Source: DASVWZ01 sp963715675
Lineage (GTDB): Bacteria > Acidobacteriota > Terriglobia > Terriglobales > Acidobacteriaceae
DNA length: 64,000 bases
Assembly: GCA_963715675.1 (NCBI GenBank)
Contig: OY970265.1
Location: forward strand, 2,604,001 to 2,668,000
Direction of reading: 5' to 3'
Below, piece by piece: positions 25,108-34,056 of this stretch. A program made the position numbers and the translations under genes. Each line of letters opens with the position of its first letter. Within the stretch, counting starts at the first letter, position 1. A model generated the notes under the pieces. That model made no database searches. It was not told where the DNA came from and saw nothing but the letters and a program-made list of their open reading frames with translations.

Positions 25108-26232
25108 TCAGCGGTGATAATTGGGGCCCAGGAGCGAAACATCGTCCTCAGCCAGGCTGCGGACGAGTTCCTGGTGGAAGTAGTCGGCGCTTCCGGCGGC
25201 GGTGTGGCCATATCGCTTGCTGTAGGCGGAGCGGCTCTTTTCGATGTCATCCTTCAGGCGATCATACAGATCCTTGTTCTTTCGGCCTTCGGCGACCTTG
25301 GCCTGATTGTAGAGTTTTACCTCATCCATCAGCAGCCGGGCAAAGCGTTGCGCCTTGCGATGGGTGTCCGCATCTTCGGGTGACATCTGGGCGAATGCAT
25401 CCGCGGCCCGGGCCGGGGCGGCTGCTCCGCCTCCCGCCGGCATCGTCTCGACACTTGCCGCCGCGGCAGGGATCTCGGCCTGCGAGGCCGCTGCCGCATG
25501 ATTGGGAACATGTCCGGCAAAAGGATCGGGATACGAGGAAACGGCTTGTACGGGAACTGCAGCGGCATCCAACTGCTCGCCCGTAGAGCTGCTGGCTTCC
25601 TCCTTCGCCGCCTGCTTGCGCAGTGAGGCCACCTCGAGCCAGGCACTGGTCGCGGCCACCAGTAACTCGAGGGCCGCGGAGTCCAGCTTCCCGGCGGCGT
25701 TCTGGCCTGCGTCGGCGTAGACCAGCGCCGCCACCTTATCTCTGAGATGCAGCGGGAGCAACATAATCTCGCCCTGCACGGGCGCTCCGAACTGTGCAAT
25801 GAATTGCGGGTCCATGTCTGCGACCGGCGACTTGACCGGCGATCGCAGGTCCATCGCCTTCGAAGGAGCATTGCTGGCTAAGTCGAGAACAAAATCCTTG
25901 ATGCTGGCGTGGTTGTCGAATCCGCATCCTTGCCACCCCGTGGCCGTCCCGGACTTCACTACAAACAACGCCGAGCGCCCACTGTACCGGACCGTATTCT
26001 CCAGCAACGCGCGCAGCACTTCCTTCTGGGTGGTCCCGGCATGAATCGCCGAAACCGCCAGCAGCAAGTCCGCAGCCCCGGCCCCCTCGGAGGCCCCTGC
26101 GCCCGCCATCTCACCCTGCACTTCTTCGAGAACCCGATGAACGAGTTCTTCACGGATTTGCGGGACGTGCTTGTCCAATACCTGCGAGACCACTTTCTCG
26201 ACGAGCTGAGCAATGAGGGTTTTTTCTGCCAT
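25108..26232 (-). CDS. GAF-like regulatory protein, unknown function
   Basis: 374 residues, soluble. The N-terminal 45 residues are amphipathic helix (LIAQLVEKVVSQVLDKHVPQ). Residues about 55-215 have the alternating strand/helix pattern of a GAF-type sensor (LLLAVSAIHAGTTQKEVLRA; RSALFVVKSGTATGWQGCGF; GEIMLLPLHLRDKVAALVYA). A Pro/Ala/Gly-rich linker leads to a conserved helical C-terminus (AQRFARLLMDEVKLYNQAKV; YFHQELVRSLAEDDVSLLGP). No output enzyme domain is seen. It lies 59 bp after the transglycosylase start in the same direction. The GAF call is from pattern only. Confidence 0.5.
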   Translation of the reverse strand: MAEKTLIAQLVEKVVSQVLDKHVPQIREELVHRVLEEVQGEMAGAGASEGAGAADLLLAVSAIHAGTTQKEVLRALLENTVRYSGRSALFVVKSGTATGWQGCGFDNHASIKDFVLDLASNAPSKAMDLRSPVKSPVADMDPQFIAQFGAPVQGEIMLLPLHLRDKVAALVYADAGQNAAGKLDSAALELLVAATSAWLEVASLRKQAAKEEASSSTGEQLDAAAVPVQAVSSYPDPFAGHVPNHAAAASQAEIPAAAASVETMPAGGGAAAPARAADAFAQMSPEDADTHRKAQRFARLLMDEVKLYNQAKVAEGRKNKDLYDRLKDDIEKSRSAYSKRYGHTAAGSADYFHQELVRSLAEDDVSLLGPNYHR

Positions 26233-26632
26233 TGTTGCCCTGAAAACTTCCGGCGCGGGCGTCTTTGGCCCGCTGATTCCGCCAAACAGCTTCGATTATA
26301 GGACCAGGCGGCGCAGTCTTCAGCGTGACGTTAGTAACTGCTCCCACCCCGGAATACCCCCGTTATCCCCCAACGGTGCTCCCGGGGGCACAGAGTCATT
26401 CGGGGGGAATCTACCCATGCTCCAAACTCTTCCCACTGCCGCAGGGAAGGCGAAGCAGCCGATCCCGGACCATCGATAATACATCGGCTCGCGCTGCGAA
26501 TCCTCGCACGCACAACATCACCGACATGTCACCCCCGGGTGGACTAGACTGTGGTCTCCTGGCAATGTGGAATCCGGGCGTGAATGTGGTCCGCAGCCCA
26601 GGGAAACAAACTAGTGATCTGGAGGTAGGTAC
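26233..26632. other. Divergent intergenic region, no gene seen
   Basis: About 400 bp upstream of both the GAF-like gene (minus) and the GloVer gene (plus). Short frames here lack protein character. GGAGGTAGG just before 26633 is the GloVer ribosome site. No clear promoter hexamers were identified. Confidence 0.4.
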
Positions 26633-27886
26633 ATGCGAAGCGGCACATCCATGGTTATCTTCTTACTCTGCTCAGTGCTTTTGCTGACCCTGACGTTGGG
26701 AGCTGGAGCGAGAGCGCAGGGCCAGGAACAGGCTCTGTATGCGTTTCAGGGTGGTCCGAATGACGGTGCCAACCCATTCAGCCGTCCGGTGTTCGATAAG
26801 GCGGGGAATTTGTACGCAACCACCCTGGCCGGTGGCAACACCTACTGGGCCGGCGCCATTCTGGAGTTGACACCTTCCAGCGGCGGCTGGACCGAAACCA
26901 TGATTCATTCGTTTGGCTCAACCGGCGATGGGACGCAGCCCGAGGCTGGCTTGATCATCGACAAACAAGGCAACCTTTATGGAACTACTGCGGGCGGTGG
27001 CGCGTTGAATTTCGGCACTGTCTTTGAACTCACGTTCTCCGGCGGCAATTGGACCGAACAGGTCATTTACAGCTTCCACGGCAGCACCGACGGTGAGACC
27101 CCATACCTCGGCGACCTGACATTTGACAAAGCCGGAAACCTGTACGGCGCCACGAAAAGCGGGGGACCGCACAATGGCGGCACGGTGTTCAAACTCACCC
27201 ATACCAAAACTGGCTGGAAAGAGAAAACGCTCTATGCCTTCGCCGGCGGCAAGGATGCAAATTGGCCCAACGAAAGCCTGGTCTTTGACACGGCCGGCAA
27301 CCTGTATGGCGCATCCTACCAGGGTGGCGGGGCTGGCTGTGGCGGGTACGGTTGCGGCACAGTCTTCCAGCTTACCCCCTCAAGGACAGGATGGAAGGAG
27401 AAGCTGCTGTATGCCTTTACCGGAGGCAAGGATGGTGGCCAACCCTACGAAAGCGTGATTCTCGACAAAGCAGGAAACCTCTACGGGACCACCTTCGCCG
27501 GCGGCGACGCGAATGGAGATGGTGTCGTTTTTGAATTGATCCACTCGAAAGGCACGTGGAAAGAGAAGGTCCTCTATACGTTCACCGGCGGCGACGATGG
27601 AGCCAACCCTTACGTGAATGTAATTTTCGGCAAGGGCGGGGCTCTCTATGGCGCAACCGATCAAGCGGGAGCGCACCAGAACGGTGTCCTGTTCAAACTC
27701 ACGCCCTCCCACGGCAAGTGGAAACAAACGGTTCTTTACGCCTTTACGGGCGGTACGGACGGCGGCCTTCCGCTTTCTGCATTAACCTTCGACAAAGCAG
27801 GTCACATTTTCGGCACCACGGTCCAAGGCGGCAACCTCAACGTCTGTGGACAAGGATGTGGCACGGTGTATGAATTCATCCCCTAG
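26633..27886 (+). CDS. GloVer-type tandem repeat secreted protein
   Basis: 417 residues: signal peptide (VIFLLCSVLLLTLTLGAGARA), then about eight repeats of 45-50 residues. Each contains DKAGNLYGTT, GGG-x-x-x-G-TVFELT and a W(K/T)E-x-x-LY-x-FTGG strand. This is the choice-of-anchor tandem repeat GloVer type, probably folding as a beta-propeller outside the cell. Function is unknown; such proteins are abundant in Acidobacteriota. A terminator hairpin follows the stop. Confidence 0.85.
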   Translation: MRSGTSMVIFLLCSVLLLTLTLGAGARAQGQEQALYAFQGGPNDGANPFSRPVFDKAGNLYATTLAGGNTYWAGAILELTPSSGGWTETMIHSFGSTGDGTQPEAGLIIDKQGNLYGTTAGGGALNFGTVFELTFSGGNWTEQVIYSFHGSTDGETPYLGDLTFDKAGNLYGATKSGGPHNGGTVFKLTHTKTGWKEKTLYAFAGGKDANWPNESLVFDTAGNLYGASYQGGGAGCGGYGCGTVFQLTPSRTGWKEKLLYAFTGGKDGGQPYESVILDKAGNLYGTTFAGGDANGDGVVFELIHSKGTWKEKVLYTFTGGDDGANPYVNVIFGKGGALYGATDQAGAHQNGVLFKLTPSHGKWKQTVLYAFTGGTDGGLPLSALTFDKAGHIFGTTVQGGNLNVCGQGCGTVYEFIP

Positions 27887-27897
27887 CTGGCAGAATT

Positions 27898-27939
27898 GGG
27901 CCGCCTATCGATCACCCGGGATCCGGCGGCCCGGCTTTT
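27898..27939 (+). terminator. Rho-independent terminator after GloVer gene
   Basis: GGGCCGCC (27898-27905) pairs with GGCGGCCC (27925-27932), with GATC-CCCGGG-GATC-like pairing possible in the loop. A GGCTTTTCC tract follows. Confidence 0.7.
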
Positions 27940-27986
27940 CCGGGTCATCCTGGTTGACAGTGTCCCCGCACAGCGCTCCTCAAAAC

Positions 27987-27995
27987 TGGTAGAAT
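27987..27995 (+). promoter_or_regulatory. Extended -10 promoter candidate for the ECF sigma gene
   Basis: TGG followed by TAGAAT is an extended -10 element 86 nt before the sigma-factor ATG. The nearby TTGACA at 27954 is 30 bp upstream, too far to be its -35. Confidence 0.4.
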
Positions 27996-28080
27996 CTGCC
28001 GAGAGTCACAGAGAAATCGCGCGGCAAGTCGGCCCTCCGTCTCCGCCGCTTGCCGTCAAAATTGTTGCATCGGATGCAGA

Positions 28081-28737
28081 ATGGGAACCATCCAACCAAA
28101 AATAGGTGAGCCTGTCAGTGATGAACTGGCGCTGGTTCAGGCCGCCAAAGCGGGCGATGTCGGCGCGTTCGAGGACCTGGTTCGACGTTACGATCGCAAC
28201 GTTTTTCGGATCGCCCAGCACATCACACAGAACCGCGAAGATGCGGAAGATGTGGTGCAGGACGCGTTCTTGAAGGCCTACCGGAACTTGAGCCAGTTCC
28301 AGGGGCAGTCGAAGTTTTACACCTGGCTGGTGCGGATCGCGGTAAACGAGGCGCTGATGAAGCTGCGCCGTCGTCGTCCGGAACGCACGGTTTCTTTGGA
28401 TGAAGACGTTAAGACGGAAGAGGACTCGGTCCCGCGCGAAGTCGCTGACTGGAGTCCGAATCCAGAGCAGCAATACAACCAGGCGGAGCTGCGAGACATT
28501 TTGACGCGCACTGTGCAGGGATTGCCGGCGAGTTTCCGGACGGTGTTCGTGTTGCGGGACGTGGAAGGTCTGTCGACGGAGGAGACGGCGGAGGCTCTGG
28601 ATCTCAGTATTCCAGCGGTCAAGTCACGTCTGCTGCGGGCACGTTTGCAGTTGCGCGAGCGGCTCAGCCGTTACTTTCGAAGACCGGAAGGAACAAATGG
28701 GAGAGAGAACCGTGACCCAGGAGATGGCAACCCGTGA
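28081..28737 (+). CDS. ECF-type RNA polymerase sigma factor
   Basis: 218 residues. Sigma region 2 lies in residues about 18-95 (AFEDLVRRYDRNVFRIAQHI; EDAEDVVQDAFLKAYRNLSQ; FYTWLVRIAVNEALMKLRRR), region 4 in about 140-195 (LTRTVQGLPASFRTVFVLRD; STEETAEALDLSIPAVKSRL). There is no region 1 or 3, so it is a group 4 (ECF) sigma. It directs core RNA polymerase to a small stress or envelope regulon. The downstream gene encodes its zinc-binding anti-sigma factor and overlaps by 4 bp (GTGA), so sequestration by that partner is the expected control. Confidence 0.95.
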   Translation: MGTIQPKIGEPVSDELALVQAAKAGDVGAFEDLVRRYDRNVFRIAQHITQNREDAEDVVQDAFLKAYRNLSQFQGQSKFYTWLVRIAVNEALMKLRRRRPERTVSLDEDVKTEEDSVPREVADWSPNPEQQYNQAELRDILTRTVQGLPASFRTVFVLRDVEGLSTEETAEALDLSIPAVKSRLLRARLQLRERLSRYFRRPEGTNGRENRDPGDGNP

Positions 28738-28991
28738 AGTGCTCTGAGTTTCTGCAGGAGCTCACCAATTACCTGGACGGCGTGATCGATGCCCGTACCA
28801 AAGCCGAACTGGAAGACCATCTCGCCTGGTGCCACAACTGCTACGTGGTTTGCGATACCACCAAGAAGACCATCGAAATCTACCGCGACTCCCAACTCTA
28901 CGAACTGCCCGAGGATCTGCGCGACCGCCTGCGATCGGCCATCGTGTCCAAGTGCCACGCCCAGAAAAGAGCCGGCCCTGAGAAGGTCTGA
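28734..28991 (+). CDS. Zinc-binding anti-sigma factor (ZAS type)
   Basis: 85 residues. The sequence MKCSEFLQELTNYLDGVID followed by LEDHLAWCHNCYVVCD is the zf-HC2 anti-sigma domain, with H-x3-C-x2-C and an upstream Cys as zinc ligands. The rest is a short helical tail (ELPEDLRDRLRSAIVSKCHA) and no membrane helix, so it is a soluble anti-sigma that likely responds to redox or metal state. GTG start overlaps the sigma stop, giving coupled translation. Confidence 0.9.
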   Translation: MKCSEFLQELTNYLDGVIDARTKAELEDHLAWCHNCYVVCDTTKKTIEIYRDSQLYELPEDLRDRLRSAIVSKCHAQKRAGPEKV

Positions 28992-29264
28992 TCTGCCGAC
29001 TTGTGCAACCTGATCCGCCAATCCTCTTCCAAGGCGCGCTCTGGCCCGATGCAATAAGAGTCCTACCGGGTCAGTGATGGTTCCGCCACAACTCCCTGCT
29101 AATTCCTGTGTTTACATAACTCACGGGCGTTTGATGCTCGAAACCAGAACCGTACTAGCTTGGCCGATTGAGGAACCTTTTTGCGGGGTAGTTGAATCTA
29201 ACTGAGTGGTAGGAGTCAGGCCCGGCGGAGCAGGCCGGAGCCTGGCACTGTGGGGGTATTTTCT

Positions 29265-29501
29265 ATGTTAGGCAAACTCTTCGACGCGGTTTTTGGCTGC
29301 TGGCATCATCACTATAGTTTCCCAATCACTGTCCCTTCCGGAAAGCGCCGGAATTCGGCGGCTCACCTCACCGGAACCTACGTGGTCTGCCTGGACTGCG
29401 GGACAGAATTACCCTATGACTGGAGCGAAATGCGGGTGATCGACTCGGCTTCCGAGCGCCGTCACTATGTGCAGTCACTGGCAACCAAGCAAGCCGCATA
29501 G
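29265..29501 (+). CDS. Small Cys/His-containing protein, unknown function
   Basis: 78 residues from ATG 29265, chosen because GGGGG lies about 9 nt upstream; the in-frame start at 29250 would remove that site. Features: FGCWHHHYSFPITVPSGKRR, then TYVVCLDCGTELPYDWSEMR, with a CxxC knuckle that together with the earlier Cys/His could bind zinc. It reads like a short conserved protein of this bacterial group. The function is unknown. A strong terminator follows. Confidence 0.65.
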   Translation: MLGKLFDAVFGCWHHHYSFPITVPSGKRRNSAAHLTGTYVVCLDCGTELPYDWSEMRVIDSASERRHYVQSLATKQAA

Positions 29502-29538
29502 GCCGCCGTTTGCTTGCCCTAGTGTTCAGAAGAAGACC

Positions 29539-29569
29539 AATGCGCCGCGATGGGCTGTCGCGGCGCATT
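29539..29569. terminator. Strong bidirectional terminator
   Basis: AATGCGCCGCGA (29539-29550) and TCGCGGCGCATT (29558-29569) form a perfect 12-bp stem with a 7-nt loop. TTTCTTGT follows on plus and a TTGG run on minus. It separates two convergent small genes. Confidence 0.85.
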
Positions 29570-29599
29570 TCTTGTCGGCGTGAAGTGCTTCGGCGCCGT

Positions 29600-29908
29600 T
29601 CACCTCTTGGTGCAGATTTCCGGACAGTGCGGTTCGGGGCAGGCGTAGGTGACAGTATTGCGCTGGCGGTCCAGGCTGGCGATGAACATCGGCCGGCCGT
29701 GTTTCTCGCAGCGAGGTTGTTCCGGCTGCACAACTGGCGGGCCCTCTCGTTTCGGCAGCGCATATCCCAATCTTTCGCAGAAGCAGCGGCCGCAGAACTT
29801 CTCTGAGCAGCGAAAGAACTCGATGGAGTAATCCTCGTGGAACGGCGCAATGCAGAACTCCATGGTACGGAAATGCAGGTCGCACAGAGGAAGGATGTCA
29901 GACCTCAT
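29600..29908 (-). CDS. Cys-rich small protein, unknown function
   Basis: 102 residues from ATG 29908. Cysteines come in pairs or small clusters: LPLCDLHF, MEFCIAPFH, FRCSEKFCGRCFCERLGY, RCEKHGRPM and YACPEPHCPEIC, suggesting two or more structural zinc sites. The middle motif KFCGRCFCERLGYALP and the final CPEPHCPE are the most distinctive. No signal peptide. It converges on the preceding small zinc protein across a strong terminator. Not recognised as a named family. Confidence 0.6.
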   Translation of the reverse strand: MRSDILPLCDLHFRTMEFCIAPFHEDYSIEFFRCSEKFCGRCFCERLGYALPKREGPPVVQPEQPRCEKHGRPMFIASLDRQRNTVTYACPEPHCPEICTKR

Positions 29909-29980
29909 CGCAGGCAAGAGTCTAGCACTCGCCGGGCTTCGGGGTTTGTTCCCTGCTGGCTGGAGGCACTTCGGCCGACG

Positions 29981-30622
29981 TTAATCGTCCCCTGAAACCT
30001 CATCCTGGTTCTGCGCCTGCAGGCGATTCTTCAGCATAATGGAAACCGTGGTGATGGCGGTGACCATGGCGGCGATCAGTATCATCCACGGCCAATATTG
30101 CGCAGGATGGCGAAGCACCCGGATCAGGTGCCGTCCGTACAGATCCGCAATGATGGCGATGGCGGAGTAGCGCACTCCGCGACCCAGCGTCACCACCACG
30201 ACAAACTCGTTGATGGAGTATCCACTCACGCCCGCTGCCGCAAACAGCACGCTGGTGGGGAACGGAAACGGAACTGCCGTAGAGATGGCCAGCGCCGGCG
30301 TTCCCCAGCGTTCAAAATACTGGGTGTAGGCGCTGCGCTTCCCGAATTTCTGCCGCAGGTAATCCGCGCCCGCGTGCTTTGCCAGATAGTAGGTGATGCA
30401 GGCGCCGATCACCCCTCCCGCCGTGGCCACAGCGGCATACTCATACCACGGATTGCGGTGAGCAGCGGAGAGGATGGCGATGAGAATGTCCGGCCCTCCG
30501 AAGGTCGGGATCGGAGAACCGTCCAGCACGGCAAGGGAAAACAACCCCAGTGCGCCCAGATGCCGGAAGAACGCGGCAAATCCAGGCGGACGCGGTGGGG
30601 CTCTGCGAACTGGCGCGAACAT
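29981..30622 (-). CDS. DedA/VTT-family membrane protein
   Basis: 213 residues from ATG 30622. Five or six hydrophobic helices, with the VTT/SNARE-associated core: FSLAVLDGSPIPTFGGPDIL, then AAVATAGGVIGACITYYLAK and the amphipathic FPFPTSVLFAAAGVSGYSI re-entrant loop. The F-G-x-P and G-x-x-x-G motifs fit the YqaA/DedA group. DedA-like proteins act as inner-membrane lipid (undecaprenyl-phosphate or phospholipid) flippases in several bacteria; the substrate here is not known. An alternative TTG start six codons upstream is possible. Confidence 0.82.
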   Translation of the reverse strand: MFAPVRRAPPRPPGFAAFFRHLGALGLFSLAVLDGSPIPTFGGPDILIAILSAAHRNPWYEYAAVATAGGVIGACITYYLAKHAGADYLRQKFGKRSAYTQYFERWGTPALAISTAVPFPFPTSVLFAAAGVSGYSINEFVVVVTLGRGVRYSAIAIIADLYGRHLIRVLRHPAQYWPWMILIAAMVTAITTVSIMLKNRLQAQNQDEVSGDD

Positions 30623-30712
30623 TGAATTCTCAGTGTACAATGCCCCGAGCCGCCTACCGGATCACCGCGGCCCCGCCGGCGGGTCGCACTCCGCCGAGTC
30701 CGGTTCTACGCT

Positions 30713-31300
30713 CTATTGTTTTGCTTGAGTTGGATCCGCGGACTCATTGTTTTCCGCCGCGCCCAGCCGTTCCAGCGCTTTCCTGGCTTCCTTCGAGAGC
30801 GGCCCCTGCGGCAGGATTTTCAGATATTCCTTGTAATGGGTGACGGCTTCGGCGGGCTGGTTCAACTTTTCATAGCATTGCGCCATGCCGAAGTTGGCCG
30901 CCGCGTCGTGTTGCTTAAAGGCCAAGGCATCCTGGTAGCGAGCCAACGCCGCGCGGTAATTCTTCCGCTTCAGGTAGAAGTCCGCAACCTCGTCGTCTTT
31001 GAGCGCCCGGTAGGGGTTCCAGGGGTGCATCTCATGCACGTCTCCGACATCGTCCTCGGGATTGCTATCGGAAACTCCGCTATTGGGATGATCCTTGACA
31101 TCGTTCTTGGGCGGGCTTAGATCAATGCGCGTGTCCCGGCTGGAACTCTCGTGAGCTTCCGTGTCGCGATCTTTCTCCTGCTCCGGGTCGGAGCGCGGCG
31201 CAGCCTGACCGGGGCCGGGGCCCGGACTGCCCTGCTGCCGGGCGAAAGCCCAGGGTCCGAACCAGAGAAGCGCCGCCAGCCCACAAACACAAACACGCAT
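30713..31300 (-). CDS. Secreted TPR protein
   Basis: 195 residues: signal peptide (CVCGLAALLWFGPWAFARQQ), then a 75-residue disordered Gly/Pro/Asp/Glu/Ser-rich segment, then two or three TPR units (VADFYLKRKNYRAALARYQD; FGMAQCYEKLNQPAEAVTHY) and a helical end (LSKEARKALERLG). Likely periplasmic and possibly a partner of outer-membrane assembly or of other TPR proteins. No enzymatic motif. It lies 91 bp downstream of the DedA-like start in the same direction as that gene, but reads before it in transcription order. Confidence 0.75.
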   Translation of the reverse strand: MRVCVCGLAALLWFGPWAFARQQGSPGPGPGQAAPRSDPEQEKDRDTEAHESSSRDTRIDLSPPKNDVKDHPNSGVSDSNPEDDVGDVHEMHPWNPYRALKDDEVADFYLKRKNYRAALARYQDALAFKQHDAAANFGMAQCYEKLNQPAEAVTHYKEYLKILPQGPLSKEARKALERLGAAENNESADPTQAKQ

Positions 31301-31438
31301 AGCTAGATTCTACCGAAGTTCGCGAACGGGAGCCTGCTCCTGCGGTAGAATTAGGCGCTCGGCAACCGAACCTCTCCCGCTTGTTGCGCCGCCGAGCAAG
31401 TCTGTTTCTCGATCAGCGACCGCCTTGGAGGGCCAACC

Positions 31439-32859
31439 ATGAAATCCGTCCGCTTCGTTTGTTTATTCGCGATTCTCGTCAGCGTGTTGGTACTGGCGCA
31501 GTCGAGCCCTGCTGCGCTCGGAAGTGAGGAAAACAGGATGATGGCGCATCGGCGCGGACATTTGCCAATGTCGGGCCTCAACTTTGTGAAGGCTGTAACA
31601 TACAACTCCGGAGGGTGGGCTACCAATTCGGTAGCGGTGGCGGATTTGAACGGGGATAGCAAGCCTGACCTTGTGGTAGCGAACCCGTGTGCGAGAAGCA
31701 GCAACTGTGGAAAGGCTACGGTCGGTGTGTTGCTGGGAAATGGAGACGGGAAGTTCCGGCCGGTCGTAGCCTACGACCCAGGCGGGTACGATACCTTTGA
31801 GGCGGTGGTGGGGGACGTGAACGGAGATGGCAAGCCTGATTTACTAGTGGCGAATGGTTGTGCCAATTCTAGGCATAGACATTGTACGAATGGCTCAGTC
31901 GGCGTGCTCTTGGGTAACGGTGACGGCACTTTCAAGGCGGTGGTTCCCTACGGCTCAGGTGGCTTGACTGCCGACGCAGCGGCGGTAGCCGACGTGAACG
32001 GGGATGGCAAGCCCGACCTGATTGTGGCCAATAGGTGCGCCAGCGCCGGCAAGTGCGAGAACGGCGGAGTGGTCGGCGTGCTGCTCAATAAGGGCGATGG
32101 CACCTTCAAAGCAGCGGTGTCCTACCACACGGGAGGGTACGGTGCCTATTCGGCGGCGGTGGCGGATGTGAACGGGGATGGCAAGCCCGACCTGATTGTG
32201 GCGAACTACTGCACTAGCAACAGCAAGTGTAGCGGAGGTAATGACGGGAGGATAAGCGTCCTACTGGGTAACGGCGACGGCACCTTCCAAAAGGCGGTGA
32301 CTTACGCCTCGGGAGGAGACGGAGCCGATTCAGTGACGGCGGCGGACGTAAACGGGATGGCAAGCCCGATTTGGTTGTGGCGAACTGCGGCACTGAAGAC
32401 TGTGATAATGACCACGGCAATGTCGGCGTGCTGCTCAACAACGGTGACGGAACCTTCCAGACGGCGGTCACCTACGACTCGGGTGGCATCTTGGCTGGGT
32501 CGGCGGCGGTCGAAGACGTGAACGGCGATGGCAAGGTTGACTTGCTCGTGGCGAACGCTTGTGGGAACCCCAAATGTATCGGATCGGTGGGCGTGTTCTT
32601 GGGAAACGGTGACGGAACCTTCCAGGCGGTGGTGACCTTCGGCTCAGGCGGGCGCGGTGCGTATTCGGTCGCCGCGGCGGATGTGAACGGCGACAATAAG
32701 CTCGATCTGCTTGTGGCGAACTCGGTTATTTCGTGTGGAGGAAAACGCTGTACGCATGGCTCAGTCGGCGTACTCATTAATGCCGGCGGTGTCGGTCCGA
32801 TTTACTCAGACCAGCAACCTGCCCTGATTCAGTCGGGAAGTGACCTCGTAAGCCACTAG
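31439..32859 (+). pseudogene. VCBS/FG-GAP repeat secreted protein with a 1-bp frameshift
   Basis: Signal peptide (SVRFVCLFAILVSVLVLAQS) and at least six repeats of about 65 residues with the pattern AVADVNGDGKPDLIVAN, GVLLGNGDGTF and AV-x-Y-x-SGG (calcium-binding FG-GAP/VCBS motifs). At 32354-32356 the usual GGGG of AAC-GGGG-AT is GGG. The frame then leaves the repeat and the next frame picks it up to 32859 without other damage. Restoring one G gives about 473 residues. This is either a recent mutation, a slippage-prone site or a base-calling error. Confidence 0.8.
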
Positions 32860-32868
32860 GTAAAAAGT

Positions 32869-32896
32869 CAGGCCACTCTGGGGGAAGAGTGGCCTG
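32869..32896 (-). terminator. Terminator after the OmpA-family gene
   Basis: CAGGCCACTC (32869-32878) and GAGTGGCCTG (32887-32896), 10-bp stem, 8-nt loop. On the minus strand it is followed by ACTTTTTACC. It can also stop the plus-strand VCBS transcript. Confidence 0.8.
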
Positions 32897-32927
32897 TTGG
32901 CGAAGTCCTCCGGGGAGGAGGGAAAAA

Positions 32928-33665
32928 TTATTGTCCGGTGGGGGTTTGCCCGGTAGCTGCCGGCGCCTGCGCGGGGGTGGTGGCTCCCTCGGTGTTGGTC
33001 ATGAGGCGAACCTCCACGCGGCGGTTCTTGGCGCGGCCTTCTCGGGTCTTATTCGACTCTACCGGCTTGTCCTTGCCCAACCCGATCAAGTAGATCTTGT
33101 ATGCAGGCACGCTGTGCTGGGCGGCCAGGTACTGGATGACTGCGTCCGCACGGCGCTGGCTGAGCGCATAGTTGTAGTCACTGCTGCCGACCGAGTCCGT
33201 GCCTCCTTCCACCGCGATAATGTAGCCCTTGGTGTTGGAGACGTTAGTGGCAAGCTGATCCAGTGCGGCCTTGGCTTCTGCCGTCAGTGTATCTTTGTTA
33301 AAACCGAAGAGCACAGCGGTCTCGGTAACCACGTGAAAGTTGTCGAGATTGGCGACCATGTTCTGCAGCGTATCCACGCGATGCACCGCGTTGTTCGCCA
33401 GATCCTGGGCCTGACCGGCCTGCTGCCCGGCGGCCAGCGCCTTTTGATCCACTTCGGCCGTCTTGGCGTTCACTTGTTGCAGACCAGCCTGCGTACGGGC
33501 GTCGACGTCCTTGATGTCGCGCGAGTTCTTCGCGGTCATGTCGTCAAGTTCGTTGGTCTTGTTGATCAGCGGAGTACTTTGTTCACGTACATAGTTCTTA
33601 CTGGCGCAGCCAATGGTGGCTGCCATCATCATCGCCATACCTGCTATTAACAGAGTGCGGTTCAT
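32928..33665 (-). CDS. OmpA-family outer-membrane lipoprotein (Pal-like)
   Basis: 245 residues from ATG 33665 (AGGAGC upstream). The lipobox is at residues 17-20 (ATIGCAS; Cys20 lipidated). Next comes an alpha-helical coiled-coil segment rich in Ala/Asp/Gln (TAKNSRDIKDVDARTQAGLQ). The C-terminal OmpA domain (about 110-225) has LFGFNKDTLTAEAKAAL, GTDSVGSSDYNYALSQRRAD and KTREGRAKNRRVEVRL, which anchors peptidoglycan. A Pro/Ala/Thr-rich tail ends it. It tethers outer membrane to cell wall. A terminator with a T tract follows. Confidence 0.9.
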   Translation of the reverse strand: MNRTLLIAGMAMMMAATIGCASKNYVREQSTPLINKTNELDDMTAKNSRDIKDVDARTQAGLQQVNAKTAEVDQKALAAGQQAGQAQDLANNAVHRVDTLQNMVANLDNFHVVTETAVLFGFNKDTLTAEAKAALDQLATNVSNTKGYIIAVEGGTDSVGSSDYNYALSQRRADAVIQYLAAQHSVPAYKIYLIGLGKDKPVESNKTREGRAKNRRVEVRLMTNTEGATTPAQAPAATGQTPTGQ

Positions 33666-34056
33666 CTTCAAAGGGCTCCTTCCCCTATCAGAACGGGTAC
33701 TACAAAACATCCTACCTGGGTAGTGCATAACTTGGGTGCAACCTGGGTGCTTCACGCTCGAAGTCGCGGGGCCAGACTTACCCGTCCGACAACCTGTAGG
33801 TGTGCACGAGGGTTGCCAATTGTCGGCGCCTTGCAAGGAAATGATAACTCGTTGTCTCCGCGCAGGTTAAGGTAGCAGTCTCTCACCTACGGTGTAGTCT
33901 ATCGCGGCTCAAAGCGATATGGGCAGAGGAAATTTTATACGGTCACCCGGTACGGGGGATTTCGAGCCACGGAGGGCCGCACATGGCAGACTTGCCGCTT
34001 GGCGACGGATTAGCCCCGGTTTTCGCCGCGCCTCCGGAAGTTGGCACACGAGATGC
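33666..34056. other. Intergenic region between OmpA and M3 peptidase genes
   Basis: About 390 bp. Both neighbours are on the minus strand, so this is the promoter side of the OmpA gene and the 3' side of the peptidase gene. In-frame upstream extension of the OmpA frame to 33836 lacks signal character. No promoter pair with acceptable spacing was found. Confidence 0.4.

Noticed and set aside
27954..27995. TTGACA and TAGAAT as a -35/-10 pair for the sigma gene
   Set aside because: Spacing is 30 bp, far outside the 15-19 bp range; only the extended -10 is kept as a candidate.
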